64,000 nucleotides of DNA from Ferrovibrio sp046297595 (GCF_046297595.1 NZ_JBKBHT010000002.1:496001-560000), one strand, 5' to 3'; counted from the stretch's first letter, positions 1 through 8,298 are shown. Notes: generated from the sequence alone by a model not told the origin. Numbers and translations are program-made.

Positions 1-215
1 GCTTAAGTCTCGCCCAGGTCGAGGACATGTACAAGATCATGGCGATCGCCAACTACGAGGATCGCTACGTGATCCCGTCCACCCATCGCGAATATGCCGA
101 AAATGCCTTCGACCTGCGCGGCGGCTGCGGCTTCTCCTTCGGTTCGGGCTGCTCGGGCGGCAAGGAACCGGCCAACCTGTTCGCGCCCGGCCGCCAGGCC
201 GCGGCCGGGGAGTGA
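1..215 (+). CDS. narH: Respiratory nitrate reductase beta subunit, C-terminal fragment
   Basis: Only the last 70 or so residues are present; the reading frame is open from base 3 and the start lies outside the window. NarH is the cytoplasmic Fe-S subunit that passes electrons from the membrane cytochrome NarI to the molybdenum subunit NarG. The visible part contains the NarH-like tail stretch EDMYKIMAIANYEDRYVIPS, followed by a glycine- and serine-rich end. The identification is strongly supported by narJ and narI directly downstream. The stop overlaps the narJ ribosome binding region, so narH and narJ are probably translationally coupled. Confidence 0.9.
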   Translation, partial: LSLAQVEDMYKIMAIANYEDRYVIPSTHREYAENAFDLRGGCGFSFGSGCSGGKEPANLFAPGRQAAAGE

Positions 216-220
216 TCATC

Positions 221-904
221 ATGCGCATCCTGAAAGCCCTTTCCGCCCTGCTCGATTATCCCACCGCCGACCTGCAGGCGGCATTGCCGGAAATCCGCGC
301 CATCATCGAGGCGGATCTCAGGCCCAGCCCGAAGGTTGCCGGCGCGCTCGGCAACCTGGTCGCCGAACTGGGCGCGGCCGACCTGATGGCCTTGCAGGAA
401 CGTTTCACCAGCCTGTTCGACCGTGGCCGCTCCGTCGCTCTGCATCTCTATGAACATGTGCATGGCGACTCGCGCGACCGCGGCCCGGCGATGGTGGCGC
501 TGATCGAGCTGTATCGCAGCCATGGTTTCGAGCCGCATCCGCGCGAACTGCCCGATTACCTGCCGCTGTTGCTGGAATTCCTCAGTCAGATCGACCCCAA
601 GGAAGCACGCGGCATCCTGCGCGATGCGGCACCGATCTTTGCATTGCTGCGTGACCGGCTGGAAAAGCGCCGGTCGGCTTATGCCGCCGTGCCGGCCGCC
701 TTGCTTGCGCTGGTCGATGCCGGCGCGGTGGTTGCTCCGGTTCGACCGCCCGAGGAAGACGACGACAGTTTCGAGGCGCTCGACAGGGCCTGGGAAGAAG
801 CCGCCGTCACCTTCGGGCCGGAGAATGATCCGACCCGCACCGGCAATGGCTGCGGCAAGGCCTCGGCCTGGGTGCAGGCCATGAACAATCCATCCCCGCG
901 CTGA
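221..904 (+). CDS. narJ: Nitrate reductase molybdenum cofactor assembly chaperone NarJ
   Basis: NarJ is a cytoplasmic chaperone of the TorD/NarJ family. It binds apo-NarG, allows insertion of the molybdenum cofactor and is not part of the final enzyme. The protein is about 227 residues, normal for the family, mostly helical and acidic, and contains the NarJ-like segment LLDYPTADLQ near the N-terminus and HGFEPHPRELPDYLPLLLEF in the middle. I chose ATG 221 because GGGGAG lies 8 bases upstream; a GTG at 212 is in frame but would sit on that site. The gene lies between narH and narI in the usual narGHJI order. Confidence 0.93.
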   Translation: MRILKALSALLDYPTADLQAALPEIRAIIEADLRPSPKVAGALGNLVAELGAADLMALQERFTSLFDRGRSVALHLYEHVHGDSRDRGPAMVALIELYRSHGFEPHPRELPDYLPLLLEFLSQIDPKEARGILRDAAPIFALLRDRLEKRRSAYAAVPAALLALVDAGAVVAPVRPPEEDDDSFEALDRAWEEAAVTFGPENDPTRTGNGCGKASAWVQAMNNPSPR

Positions 905-921
905 GACCGGAGGACGCAACC

Positions 922-1620
922 ATGATGCAGTATGTCGAGCATTTCCTGTTCGGGATCTATCCCTATATCGGCCTCAGCGTCTTCCTGATCGGCAGCCTGG
1001 TGCGGTTTGAACGCGGGCAATACACCTGGCGCAGCGGTTCCAGCCAGATGCTGCGGGCGCGCCAGCTCCGCTGGGGTTCGAACCTGTTCCATATCGGCAT
1101 CCTGTTCCTGTTCTTCGGCCATTTCGTCGGCCTGCTCACGCCGCACTGGCTGTACGAGCATTTTATAACCGCCGGCGCCAAGCAGATGGTGGCCGTGGTA
1201 TCGGGCGGCACGGCCGGAACGATCTGCTTCATCGGTCTGACCATGCTGCTGCATCGCCGCCTGACCGATCCGCGCATCCGCGCCACCAGCTCGCCGATGG
1301 ATATCACCATCCTGCTGGTGCTGTGGCTGCAGCTTGTGCTTGGCCTCGTCACGCTGCCCTTCTCGGTGCAGCACAGCGATGGCGGTACCATGCTGGCCCT
1401 GTCGGAATGGGCGCAGCGCATCGTCACCTTCCGTGGCGGCGCCGCCGAACTGGTCGCCAATGTCGACTGGCCGTTCAAGCTGCACCTCGTGCTGGGCATA
1501 ACGATCTTTGTCCTCTTCCCGTTCAGCCGCCTGGTGCATATCTGGAGCGTGCCGGTGGGGTATGTGTTCCGCAGCTACCAGGTGGTGCGGCGCCGCTCGC
1601 CGGCCCGGCCGACCCTGTAA
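922..1620 (+). CDS. narI: Respiratory nitrate reductase gamma subunit (cytochrome b)
   Basis: NarI is the membrane cytochrome that oxidises quinol at the periplasmic side and feeds electrons to NarH. The 232-residue protein has five hydrophobic segments. The four expected haem-ligand histidines are visible as H57 and H67 (in LFHIGILFLFFGHF) and H188 and H206 (in FKLHLVLG and RLVHIWS), matching the spacing known from E. coli NarI. A GGAGG ribosome binding site precedes ATG 922. It closes the core narGHJI set; the next gene starts 11 bases downstream, so the operon continues. Confidence 0.96.
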   Translation: MMQYVEHFLFGIYPYIGLSVFLIGSLVRFERGQYTWRSGSSQMLRARQLRWGSNLFHIGILFLFFGHFVGLLTPHWLYEHFITAGAKQMVAVVSGGTAGTICFIGLTMLLHRRLTDPRIRATSSPMDITILLVLWLQLVLGLVTLPFSVQHSDGGTMLALSEWAQRIVTFRGGAAELVANVDWPFKLHLVLGITIFVLFPFSRLVHIWSVPVGYVFRSYQVVRRRSPARPTL

Positions 1621-1631
1621 GGAGGTGCATC

Positions 1632-2390
1632 ATGGAAGTGATCCGCGTGAATGGAACGGCCATCGATGAGGCCGCCGTTCTGGCCGAGATGCAGTATCAC
1701 CCCGCCGCCACGGCCGAAGAGGCCGGTCGCCGGGCCGCCGAGGCGCTGGCGGTACGCGAGTTGCTGCTGCAACGCGCCGAAGCTTTGGGTTTCGGTCGCG
1801 AAAGCGAGGATGCCATCGACCGCCTGATCGCGTCGGAAGTCTCGCTGCCGGCGCCAGACGAGGAAAGCTGCCGGCGCTATTTCGATGCCAACCCTGCTCA
1901 GTTCCGCAGCCCGTCGCTGTACGAGGCCCGCCATATTCTGCTGGCGGCGATGCCGGACGACGAGGAAGAACGCGAAGCGGCGCGGATGCAGGCCGAGAAG
2001 CTGATTACGACGCTGCAGGGCGACCCGGAACTGTTCGGCCAGCTGGCGCAGCAATATTCCGCCTGTCCCTCAAAAGACTCCGGCGGCCATCTGGGGCAGT
2101 TCGCCAGCGGCAGCACGATCCCGGAATTCGAGACCTTCCTCGACAGCCTGGAAATCGGCCAGCTCTCGCCGGTGCCGGTGCCCAGCCGCTATGGCTTCCA
2201 TGTGCTGCAACTCGTGCAGCGCGAGGCCGGCCGCGACATGGCATATGAGCAGGTGCGCGAGCGGGTGGCGGATTACCTGGCCGAGTCGGTCTTCCGCACT
2301 GCCATCCGCCAGTACATATCCGTGCTGGCGGCCGAAGCCGAGATCACCGGCGTGGCCCTGGCCGGCGCCGACTCTCCGCTGCTGCAGTGA
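1632..2390 (+). CDS. PpiC-type peptidyl-prolyl cis-trans isomerase of the nar operon
   Basis: A parvulin-family prolyl isomerase of about 252 residues. The N-terminal half is helical (NifM/SurA-like) and the parvulin core runs from roughly residue 95 to 205, with the typical YEARHILLAA strand and the closing IGQLSPVPVPSRYGFHVLQL segment. There is no signal peptide, so it probably acts in the cytoplasm, perhaps on folding of the nitrate reductase subunits. GGAGG lies 6 bases before ATG 1632. PpiC/NifM-like proteins are commonly found after narI in other bacteria; the direct role in nitrate reductase maturation is an inference. Confidence 0.85.
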   Translation: MEVIRVNGTAIDEAAVLAEMQYHPAATAEEAGRRAAEALAVRELLLQRAEALGFGRESEDAIDRLIASEVSLPAPDEESCRRYFDANPAQFRSPSLYEARHILLAAMPDDEEEREAARMQAEKLITTLQGDPELFGQLAQQYSACPSKDSGGHLGQFASGSTIPEFETFLDSLEIGQLSPVPVPSRYGFHVLQLVQREAGRDMAYEQVRERVADYLAESVFRTAIRQYISVLAAEAEITGVALAGADSPLLQ

Positions 2391-2397
2391 CAATGCC

Positions 2398-3126
2398 ATG
2401 TCGGATCGCGAACACAGTTCCGGCACGCTGGCCCTGCGCCGTCTGCTGCGCGGGTTCGAGCATTTTCATGACAGCTTCTTCGAAGGCGACGACCGGCCTT
2501 ATGAAAAGCTGGTCAGCGAAGGCCAGTCGCCGCGCGTCCTGGTGATCGCCTGCTCAGATTCGCGCTCCGATCCCGCATTATTGACCGAGGCCCAGCCGGG
2601 CGACCTGTTCGTGATCCGCAACGTGGCGGCCCTGGTACCGGCCTATGAGAAGCCGCGCGGCGTGCCCAAGGGCACCAGCGCCGCCGTTGAATTCGGCGTG
2701 CGGGCACTGGAGGTCGATCACATCATCGTGCTGGGCCATTCCCATTGCGGCGGCATCCGCTTTCTGGCCGAGCGCCGCGGCGGCAGCGCGGATTTCGAAT
2801 TCCTGCCCGACTGGGTCGCCATGGCCGGCGAGATGGTGACGGAGATGGAGAACCTTGCCAGCGAGGCCGGCGAGGCGGAACGCCTGCGCTGGCTTGAGAA
2901 GGCGGCCATCGGCCTGTCGCTGCGCAACCTGCAGAGTTTCCCCTGGATCGCCGAGCGTGTGCAAAGTGGCAAGCTGGCCCTGCATGGCTGGCATTTCGAT
3001 CTGCAACACGGCCAGATCCAGGCGCTGGATGGCGCCAGCGGACGATTCCGCGCCGTGGCTGCGGGTGAACTGCCAGCGCCCGCCTGCGGCTGCTGCGAAG
3101 GCCTGATGGAACTGGTCGAGCGATGA
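2398..3126 (+). CDS. Beta-class carbonic anhydrase
   Basis: Interconverts CO2 and bicarbonate. The 242-residue protein has the beta-class zinc site: C52 with the Asp-Arg dyad D54/R56 in ACSDSR, and H114 and C117 in GHSHCGG. There is no signal peptide, so it is cytosolic. ATG 2398 is the start that gives the normal N-terminus; an upstream ATG at 2393 is in another frame. It overlaps nnrS by four bases (ATGA), indicating one transcript with the nar genes. Why a carbonic anhydrase belongs to a nitrate respiration operon is not shown by sequence; pH or bicarbonate supply is a guess. Confidence 0.92.
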   Translation: MSDREHSSGTLALRRLLRGFEHFHDSFFEGDDRPYEKLVSEGQSPRVLVIACSDSRSDPALLTEAQPGDLFVIRNVAALVPAYEKPRGVPKGTSAAVEFGVRALEVDHIIVLGHSHCGGIRFLAERRGGSADFEFLPDWVAMAGEMVTEMENLASEAGEAERLRWLEKAAIGLSLRNLQSFPWIAERVQSGKLALHGWHFDLQHGQIQALDGASGRFRAVAAGELPAPACGCCEGLMELVER

Positions 3127-4331
3127 CGCGATCCGCTGCACCCGAGGCGCGCACCAAAGCCGCGGCGCGCTGGCCGGCGATCCTGCAAAGCGGGTTCCGC
3201 CCCTTCTTCCTACTCTGCGGCCTGCAGGCCAGCCTGTTCATTCTGCTGTGGACTGCCGGCTGGGCCATTGGCTGGGATCTGCCGCTCGGCGACAATCCCA
3301 TCCTGTGGCATGGCCATGCCATGCTGTTCGGCTTTGCCGCCGCTGCGCTGGCCGGTTTTCTCCTTACCGCCGTACCGAACTGGACCGAAGCCGGGCCGGT
3401 ACGGGGTTTCCGACTGTTGTTGCTGGTCGGATTCTGGCTGATGGCTCAGATCCTGTCGCTGTCGTCGCAGCCCATGCTTTTCGCGACGGCCGATATAGGA
3501 TTCTGGCTGCTGCTGATTGCCTTCATCGCGCCGGGCATCCTGAAACGCAATGCCAGGCGCAACGGCGTGTTTATCGTAATCCTGTTGGCACTCACCAGCC
3601 TGAACCTGCTCTGGCATCTTTCCCTGAATTATGACTGGCAGGATACCGCCATGCTCAGCCTGCAGGCCGCGCTGGGGCTTTTCCTGCTGGCCATCGGCAT
3701 CATCGGCGGGCGCATCATTCCCGCCTTCACCATCGGCGGCCTGCTGCAGGCCGGCCATGCCGTTTCCATCGTACCGGCGCCGAAACTGGGACTGACGGCC
3801 AATATTGCCCTGGTTCTGGCGCTGGCCTCCAAGCTGGCCGCGCTGCCCATCCCCGTTCAGGTCTGTGCCTATCTGCTGGCCGCGCTACTGCATGGCTGGC
3901 GGCTGCTGCGCTGGTGGCGGTGCGAGGTTCTGCAGCTGCCGATCATCTGGTCGCTGCATCTGGGCTACGCGTTCCTGCCGCTTGGATTGATGCTGGAAGC
4001 CGCCGGCGCCGCCGGTCTGGTGCCCGGCCCGACGGGCATCCACGCCCTGGGCAGCGGTGCCGTGGGCCTGATGATCCTGGCGGTGATGACGCGCGCTTCG
4101 CTCGGCCATACCGGTCGCCGCTTGGCCTCGCCGCCAGCAGCCACGGCCGCCTATCTGCTGGTCGCGAGCGGCGCGCTGCTGCGCGTGATTGCCGCGGCCG
4201 CGCCGGACATGGCGTTCAGCCACGAACTGCTGGTGGCCAGCGGCCTGCTCTGGTCAACCGGCTTTGCGGCCTTCGTGGCCGGCTATGCCCGGATGCTGAC
4301 GACGCCCCGCACCGATGGCCGCCCCGGCTGA
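3123..4331 (+). CDS. nnrS: NnrS family membrane protein
   Basis: A haem- and copper-containing membrane protein family linked to denitrification and resistance to nitrosative stress. The 402-residue product has about twelve hydrophobic segments and the family features QSGFRPFFL near the N-terminus, WHGHAMLFGFAAAALAGFLLTAVPNWT and a C-terminal LMILAVMTRASLGHTGR stretch with conserved His. It starts inside the carbonic anhydrase stop (ATGA). The position after narI and before an NO-repair gene supports a function in coping with NO produced during nitrate/nitrite reduction. Confidence 0.92.
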   Translation: MTRSAAPEARTKAAARWPAILQSGFRPFFLLCGLQASLFILLWTAGWAIGWDLPLGDNPILWHGHAMLFGFAAAALAGFLLTAVPNWTEAGPVRGFRLLLLVGFWLMAQILSLSSQPMLFATADIGFWLLLIAFIAPGILKRNARRNGVFIVILLALTSLNLLWHLSLNYDWQDTAMLSLQAALGLFLLAIGIIGGRIIPAFTIGGLLQAGHAVSIVPAPKLGLTANIALVLALASKLAALPIPVQVCAYLLAALLHGWRLLRWWRCEVLQLPIIWSLHLGYAFLPLGLMLEAAGAAGLVPGPTGIHALGSGAVGLMILAVMTRASLGHTGRRLASPPAATAAYLLVASGALLRVIAAAAPDMAFSHELLVASGLLWSTGFAAFVAGYARMLTTPRTDGRPG

Positions 4332-4370
4332 GATATGGGCTGACATACGGGCAGAAGCAAAGGAACTACC

Positions 4371-4769
4371 ATGGTAAAGCGAACCACTGCTCTTCCCTCA
4401 TCCTTGCCGCCAGCGGCGCGTACCTTCGCCACACGGCACAAGGCAGTCTGGCAGGCCTATGAGGCGCTCGGCGCCGCCGCCGCGGAATCCGGCCCGCTCG
4501 ATGCCCGCATGCGGCGACTGGTGAAGCTGGCCCTGGCGGTCGGAGCCCAGGCCCAGGGCGCAGCCAAATCCCACGCCCGCCGTGCCAAGGCCGATGGTGT
4601 GAGCCAGGCCGACATGCACCATCTGGCGGCGCTGGCCGTCACAACGCTTGGACTGCCCGCAGCCGTGCGCGCCATGGCGTGGATGGATGAGGCATCGGCC
4701 GGCACCGGCAAGACCGCAAAACGCAAATATAGGAAGGAAGTCTCGCATCATGCAGTCATCAGCCTATAG
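4371..4769 (+). CDS. Carboxymuconolactone decarboxylase-like (AhpD-fold) protein
   Basis: A small helical protein of 132 residues. The core at residues 45-110 (RMRRLVKLALAVGAQAQGAA followed by KSHARRAKADGVS) resembles the CMD/AhpD family. The CxxC pair of true AhpD peroxidase partners is missing, so thiol redox activity is unlikely; the His in KSHARRA remains. A good AAAGGAA site precedes ATG 4371. Its 3' end overlaps the downstream RIC gene by 20 bases in another frame, indicating cotranscription. Such proteins recur next to NO-detoxification genes, but the reaction is not known. Confidence 0.75.
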   Translation: MVKRTTALPSSLPPAARTFATRHKAVWQAYEALGAAAAESGPLDARMRRLVKLALAVGAQAQGAAKSHARRAKADGVSQADMHHLAALAVTTLGLPAAVRAMAWMDEASAGTGKTAKRKYRKEVSHHAVISL

Positions 4770-5421
4770 TGAGCGTAGCCTGGCCGACATCGCCGCCCAC
4801 CTGCCGGGTGCCACCGGAATCTTTCGTGCCCACAAGCTCGATTTCTGCTGCGGTGGCGGCATCAGCCTCAAGGAGGCCGCAGCCAAGCGCGGTCTGGCGG
4901 TAGAGGACCTGGAAGGCGAATTACAGGCGCTGGATACCGCGTCGATAGCTGCGGCGCCGGCCAATACCGCAGATCTGATCGACTATATCCTTACCCGGTA
5001 TCATGCCGTGCATCGGGCGGAATTGCCCGAACTGATCCGCCTGGCACGGCGGGTGGAATCCGTGCATCGCGACCATCCGGATGCGCCGGCCGGCCTGGCC
5101 GACCTGCTGGCCGAGACCTTGCAGGAACTGGATACCCATATGCAGAAGGAAGAGATGATGCTCTTCCCGATGATGAAGCAGGGCGGGCATCCCATGATTC
5201 TCCATCCCATCGCCGTGATGCAGGGCGAGCATGAGGAGCACGGCGACCGGCTGAGGTTGATCGAGGCATTGACCGATGGCGGCGCGGTGCCGGAGGGGGC
5301 CTGTCCAACCTGGCGGGCGCTCTACGCCGGCACGCGCAAGCTGGTGGACGATGTGATGGAGCATATCCACCTGGAGAATAATCTGCTGTTTCCGCGTTTT
5401 CTGGATATGTCGGGCGAGTAG
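4750..5421 (+). CDS. Iron-sulfur cluster repair di-iron protein (RIC/YtfE/ScdA)
   Basis: Repairs Fe-S clusters damaged by NO or oxidants, or removes NO directly. The 223-residue protein has the N-terminal DUF542 segment with C33/C34 in DFCCGGG and a C-terminal hemerythrin-like four-helix bundle whose His/Glu ligands are seen in YHAVHRAEL, HMQKEEMMLFPMM, GEHEEHGDRL and EHIHLENNLLFPRF. The start at ATG 4750 gives the standard LADIAAHLPGATGIFRAHKL N-terminus; longer readings run back through the upstream gene. It is the last gene of the nitrate-respiration block. Confidence 0.93.
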   Translation: MQSSAYSERSLADIAAHLPGATGIFRAHKLDFCCGGGISLKEAAAKRGLAVEDLEGELQALDTASIAAAPANTADLIDYILTRYHAVHRAELPELIRLARRVESVHRDHPDAPAGLADLLAETLQELDTHMQKEEMMLFPMMKQGGHPMILHPIAVMQGEHEEHGDRLRLIEALTDGGAVPEGACPTWRALYAGTRKLVDDVMEHIHLENNLLFPRFLDMSGE

Positions 5422-5911
5422 GGATTCCTCTGTCCGGGCCGATTTGCGCTGTGGCACGGCAAGCAAAATGGATCGGGCTCTCACAGCTCATGACAACGAC
5501 ACCGCAGCTCGCGAAATTTAGGCGGCGGGTACCCTTCCGTATGCTCGCTCTTCGCCGGTCGCAAAACTCGGCGCTCATTTCCAACTGAAATTCACACCCG
5601 GTGTGAAGTGCGGCTGAAAATGAGAGCGGCTGTCGGGTTAAGCTGAAGAATACCGCTGCTGACCCGGCTCAATATTCGCTCCAGACTGAGACCGGTTCGA
5701 TGGAATTCCGTGTCATTTGACAGCAGTTTATAGAGCGATCAAAGCGCTGCTGGGCTAAGTCTCTGAAATTGTTTGTCTCGCAGCGGAACTGTCGTGACAC
5801 CCATATCCCGCAACAAGGCATCAATTTCTTGCAACTCGCTGACACAATAAGTGCAAACGCGAGGGGCGACTTTATAAGGCAGAGATGGCTTTTTAGTGTT
5901 CTTAAGGCCGC
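5422..5911. other. Gene-free stretch with repeat copy A and possible coding debris
   Basis: No intact gene. Bases 5591-5607 form a TTCACAC-CCG-GTGTGAA palindrome, and about 5603-5783 is copy A of the dispersed repeat described separately. On the minus strand an open frame ending at 5739 reads a protein-like tail (CTYCVSELQEIDALLRDMGV then PLRDKQFQ) with no start of its own, because upstream it runs into the RpiR gene out of frame. It may be the remnant of a lost gene, or chance. No clear terminator was seen after the RIC gene. Confidence 0.5.
5603..5783 (+). repeat. Dispersed repeat, copy A
   Basis: About 180 bases that align nearly end to end with 16835-17015. Shared blocks include GTGAAGTGC, GCTGTCGGGTTAAGCTGAAG, TTTGACAGCAGTTTA, AGAGCGATCAAAGCGC and CTGAAATTGTTTG. 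By eye the identity is roughly 80 percent. No coding potential is shared between copies. It sits at the left border of the RpiR-controlled catabolic module. Identity as an insertion-sequence relic or a MITE-like element cannot be decided by eye. Confidence 0.8.
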
Positions 5912-6793
5912 CTAGTTGGCGTCTGTCGCCGTCCAGGTCAGTGCCGTAACGAGGGTCTGCACAAGGGCGATGGGTGCGGAAATTGGCTGGAAGGCGGCTG
6001 CAGTGCCGGCATCGACATAAAGCTGTGCGTGCGAATTTGCGGCGAGCGGGCTGCCCGGCCCGTCGGTGATGGTCAGTACTTTCCTGCCGCTCACGAAGGC
6101 ATCCATGACCGTGTCGACCACCTGTCGCGAATAGGGCGGAAAGGCGATGGCCACCAGCAGATCCTCGGCACCGATGGTGGCGATCTGCGGGCCGGCCATG
6201 CCGCCGGCAAAATCGAGCAGACTGCAGGGCCGCTCGGACCGCATCAGGGCATAGGACAGATAGGCCGCGATAGGCCGCGACCGGCGCAGGCCGGCAATAT
6301 AGACATGCCGCGCGCTGCGCAGCATCTCGATGGCATGCGCGATGCTCTCGGTGTTGCTGGTCTCCAGCAGGCTGTTCAGCGCCGCTACATGCGCACCGAC
6401 ACAACTGCGCAGCAGTTCGGCGACATCGGGCGGCGTCGGGCGATTGCTGGCTTCTGAATAGACGCGTTCGCGCACGGTCGCCTCGCCTTCGATCAGGCGC
6501 TGGCGGAACACCTTCTGCATGTCCGAGAAGCCGGAATAGCCGAATTCCTTGGCGAAACGGATCAGCGTGGAGGGTTGGATTTCCAGATCGCTGGCGATCT
6601 TCGCCGTGGTGTGGAGCGCGAAGCCGTTGGGTTCTTCGAATGACGCACGCGCAATGCGCTGAAGATGCGGGCTCAGTGCGGCAAAGCGGTCACGGATACG
6701 CTGCCGGAGGCCGTCGAAAGTCTCTGCTTCGGGTTTGGACATGGGGTTTTCGGATGAAACCTGGCCTTGGGCGGGGGGCGGAATGTCGCTCAT
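5912..6793 (-). CDS. MurR/RpiR family transcriptional regulator
   Basis: A 293-residue sugar-responsive repressor or activator. The N-terminal HTH_6 domain occupies roughly residues 25-105 (LSPHLQRIARASF, then the recognition region KIASDLEIQPSTLIRFAKEF). A SIS sugar-phosphate-binding domain covers about residues 135-270 (ARHVYIAGLRRSRPIAAYL, GAEDLLVAIAFPPYS). It faces the LIV-type importer and sugar-acid genes across a 179-base AT-rich region with two inverted repeats, so it probably controls them and itself. Met 18 is a possible alternative start, but the full frame has no competing gene. Confidence 0.9.
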   Translation of the reverse strand: MSDIPPPAQGQVSSENPMSKPEAETFDGLRQRIRDRFAALSPHLQRIARASFEEPNGFALHTTAKIASDLEIQPSTLIRFAKEFGYSGFSDMQKVFRQRLIEGEATVRERVYSEASNRPTPPDVAELLRSCVGAHVAALNSLLETSNTESIAHAIEMLRSARHVYIAGLRRSRPIAAYLSYALMRSERPCSLLDFAGGMAGPQIATIGAEDLLVAIAFPPYSRQVVDTVMDAFVSGRKVLTITDGPGSPLAANSHAQLYVDAGTAAAFQPISAPIALVQTLVTALTWTATDAN

Positions 6794-6844
6794 GTTTCAG
6801 CCTTTACAATGAATTAGCTAATTCTTCCAGATGTGGATAAAAAA

Positions 6845-6859
6845 TTCAATCTATTTGAA
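6845..6859. promoter_or_regulatory. Putative RpiR operator, site 1
   Basis: Perfect inverted repeat TTCAA-TCTAT-TTGAA in the divergent region between the RpiR gene and the ABC importer operon. The same TTCAA-N5-TTGAA pattern recurs at 6891. Position and repetition suggest a binding site for the adjacent RpiR regulator; this is inference. Confidence 0.55.
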
Positions 6860-6890
6860 CAAATATTCATTGACTGAAATAGAATTAACA

Positions 6891-6905
6891 TTCAATTTTA
6901 TTGAA
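6891..6905. promoter_or_regulatory. Putative RpiR operator, site 2
   Basis: Perfect inverted repeat TTCAA-TTTTA-TTGAA (also readable as TTCAAT-TTT-ATTGAA), 46 bases from site 1, close to a whole number of half helical turns. A further half site, GTTCAATC, begins at 6911. It lies about 70 bases upstream of the binding-protein gene. Confidence 0.55.
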
Positions 6906-6972
6906 ACGGCGTTCAATCAAGCAGTGAAACGCCAACCAGGCCCGTCAAGAGAGCCTTTCAGGGAGGATAGTC

Positions 6973-8262
6973 ATGTCGAAAACCAGGATTACGCGCCGCC
7001 GTCTGCTCGTATCGGCCGCAGGCGCCGCAGGTGGTGCCGCTTTTTACGGTCCCTGGACGCATACCCGCGTCTATGCGCAGCCATCGATGAAGCCGATCCG
7101 CATCGGCATCACGTCTGATGCCAGCGGCCAATATGCCAATTCCGGCGCCAGCGACCGGCGCGGCATGCTGATGGCGATTGCCGAGGCGAATGCCCGCGGC
7201 GGGGTGCTGGGCCGCAAGATCGAATATGTCCATCTCGACACCGAAACCACGCCGGCCACCGGCAGCCGCGTGGCCGAACGCCTGATCACCCGCGAGAATT
7301 GCGGCTTCCTGATTGGAGCGATCCATTCCGGCGTCGCCAACGCGATCAGCCAGGTGGCGCAGAAATATGGCGTCATCTACCTGAACACCAATTCCAGCGC
7401 GCCGTCCGAGGCCGGCGCGAATTGCCATCGCGTCAAGTTCGTCTGGGATGCCAATGGCACCAACTTCGCCAAGGCATCCGTCAAGGCGGCGATTGAGAAA
7501 TACGGCAAGAAATGGGTTCTGCTGACGAATGACTATGTTTGGGGCCACACCACCTCGGCGGCGACCAAGGCGCTGCTGAAGCAGTATGGCGGCGACATGC
7601 TTGAGGAAATCCTGGTGCCGCAGGGCACGCGTGATTTTTCCTCGCAGCTCCTCAAGATCCAGCAGCTCAACCCGGGTGTGGTTGCCGCGGCCATCGGTGG
7701 CGACGACCAGAAGGCCATGCGCCAGCAGATCGCGCAGCTGGGCATGGGCAACAAACCGATCTGGCTCAACAACCAGCAGGACTGGCCGGATGTCTACGGC
7801 CTGCCGCTCGATAACCTGTTCGGCATGTTCGGCACCACCTGGTACTACAAGCTTGACCTGCCGGGCGTGGCCGACTTCGTGAAGCGGTATCAGACCATGT
7901 ATCCCGATACCGGCATGCGCGTGCCCGGAAACGTCTTCTACAACGGCTATTTCGCTACCCGCGAATTGCTCCATTCCATCGAGCGGGCAGGCTCCACCAA
8001 CAACATCAAGGTGATCAAGGCCCTGGAAGGGCATAAGATGCCGGCGCGCGACCGCATGCAGCACCACGATGCCTGGATTGATCCGGTCACGCATCAAGTG
8101 CAGCAGACGATCTATCAGGCGACGGCGAATGTCGGCACCCAGGACAAGGACGATATGTTCAAGATCCTCGCGAGCACTTCGCCGCAGGATGCCATGGACA
8201 CCGGCGCGTCCGGCGCCTGCAAGCTGGAATCGTATGAAGCCACTCCGACATTCGACGCGTGA
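6973..8262 (+). CDS. ABC transporter substrate-binding protein, branched-chain amino acid type (Peripla_BP_6)
   Basis: Periplasmic ligand-binding component of the LIV-type importer encoded by the next five genes. The 429-residue protein begins with a twin-arginine-like signal (TRRRLLVSAAGAAGGAAFYG), cleavage probably after VYAQ. The mature part starts KPIRIGITSDASGQYANSG, typical of Peripla_BP_6, followed by FLIGAIHSGVANAISQVAQ. This family binds amino acids, urea, amides or aromatic acids; the true ligand cannot be read from sequence, and the neighbouring dehydrogenases and aldolase suggest a sugar acid or related hydroxy acid. A GGGAGG site precedes ATG 6973. Confidence 0.92.
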   Translation: MSKTRITRRRLLVSAAGAAGGAAFYGPWTHTRVYAQPSMKPIRIGITSDASGQYANSGASDRRGMLMAIAEANARGGVLGRKIEYVHLDTETTPATGSRVAERLITRENCGFLIGAIHSGVANAISQVAQKYGVIYLNTNSSAPSEAGANCHRVKFVWDANGTNFAKASVKAAIEKYGKKWVLLTNDYVWGHTTSAATKALLKQYGGDMLEEILVPQGTRDFSSQLLKIQQLNPGVVAAAIGGDDQKAMRQQIAQLGMGNKPIWLNNQQDWPDVYGLPLDNLFGMFGTTWYYKLDLPGVADFVKRYQTMYPDTGMRVPGNVFYNGYFATRELLHSIERAGSTNNIKVIKALEGHKMPARDRMQHHDAWIDPVTHQVQQTIYQATANVGTQDKDDMFKILASTSPQDAMDTGASGACKLESYEATPTFDA

Positions 8263-8273
8263 CCTCCTGAAAC

Positions 8274-8298
8274 TGCGGGCGGCGGAATGCCGCCCGCA
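8274..8298 (+). terminator. Intra-operon hairpin after the binding-protein gene
   Basis: Perfect 10-base-pair stem TGCGGGCGGC (8274-8283) with GCCGCCCGCA (8289-8298), a 5-base loop, followed by the T-rich TCTTTCATTTT. It lies between the binding-protein gene and the first permease, so it may act as a partial terminator or 3' stabiliser that keeps binding protein in excess over the membrane parts. Confidence 0.75.

Noticed and set aside
5739..5890. Minus-strand protein-like tail (CTYCVSELQEIDALLRDMGV) downstream of the RpiR gene
   Set aside because: It has no start codon of its own, since upstream it is the RpiR gene out of frame, and part of it lies in repeat copy A. Too weak to call a gene; mentioned only as possible debris.
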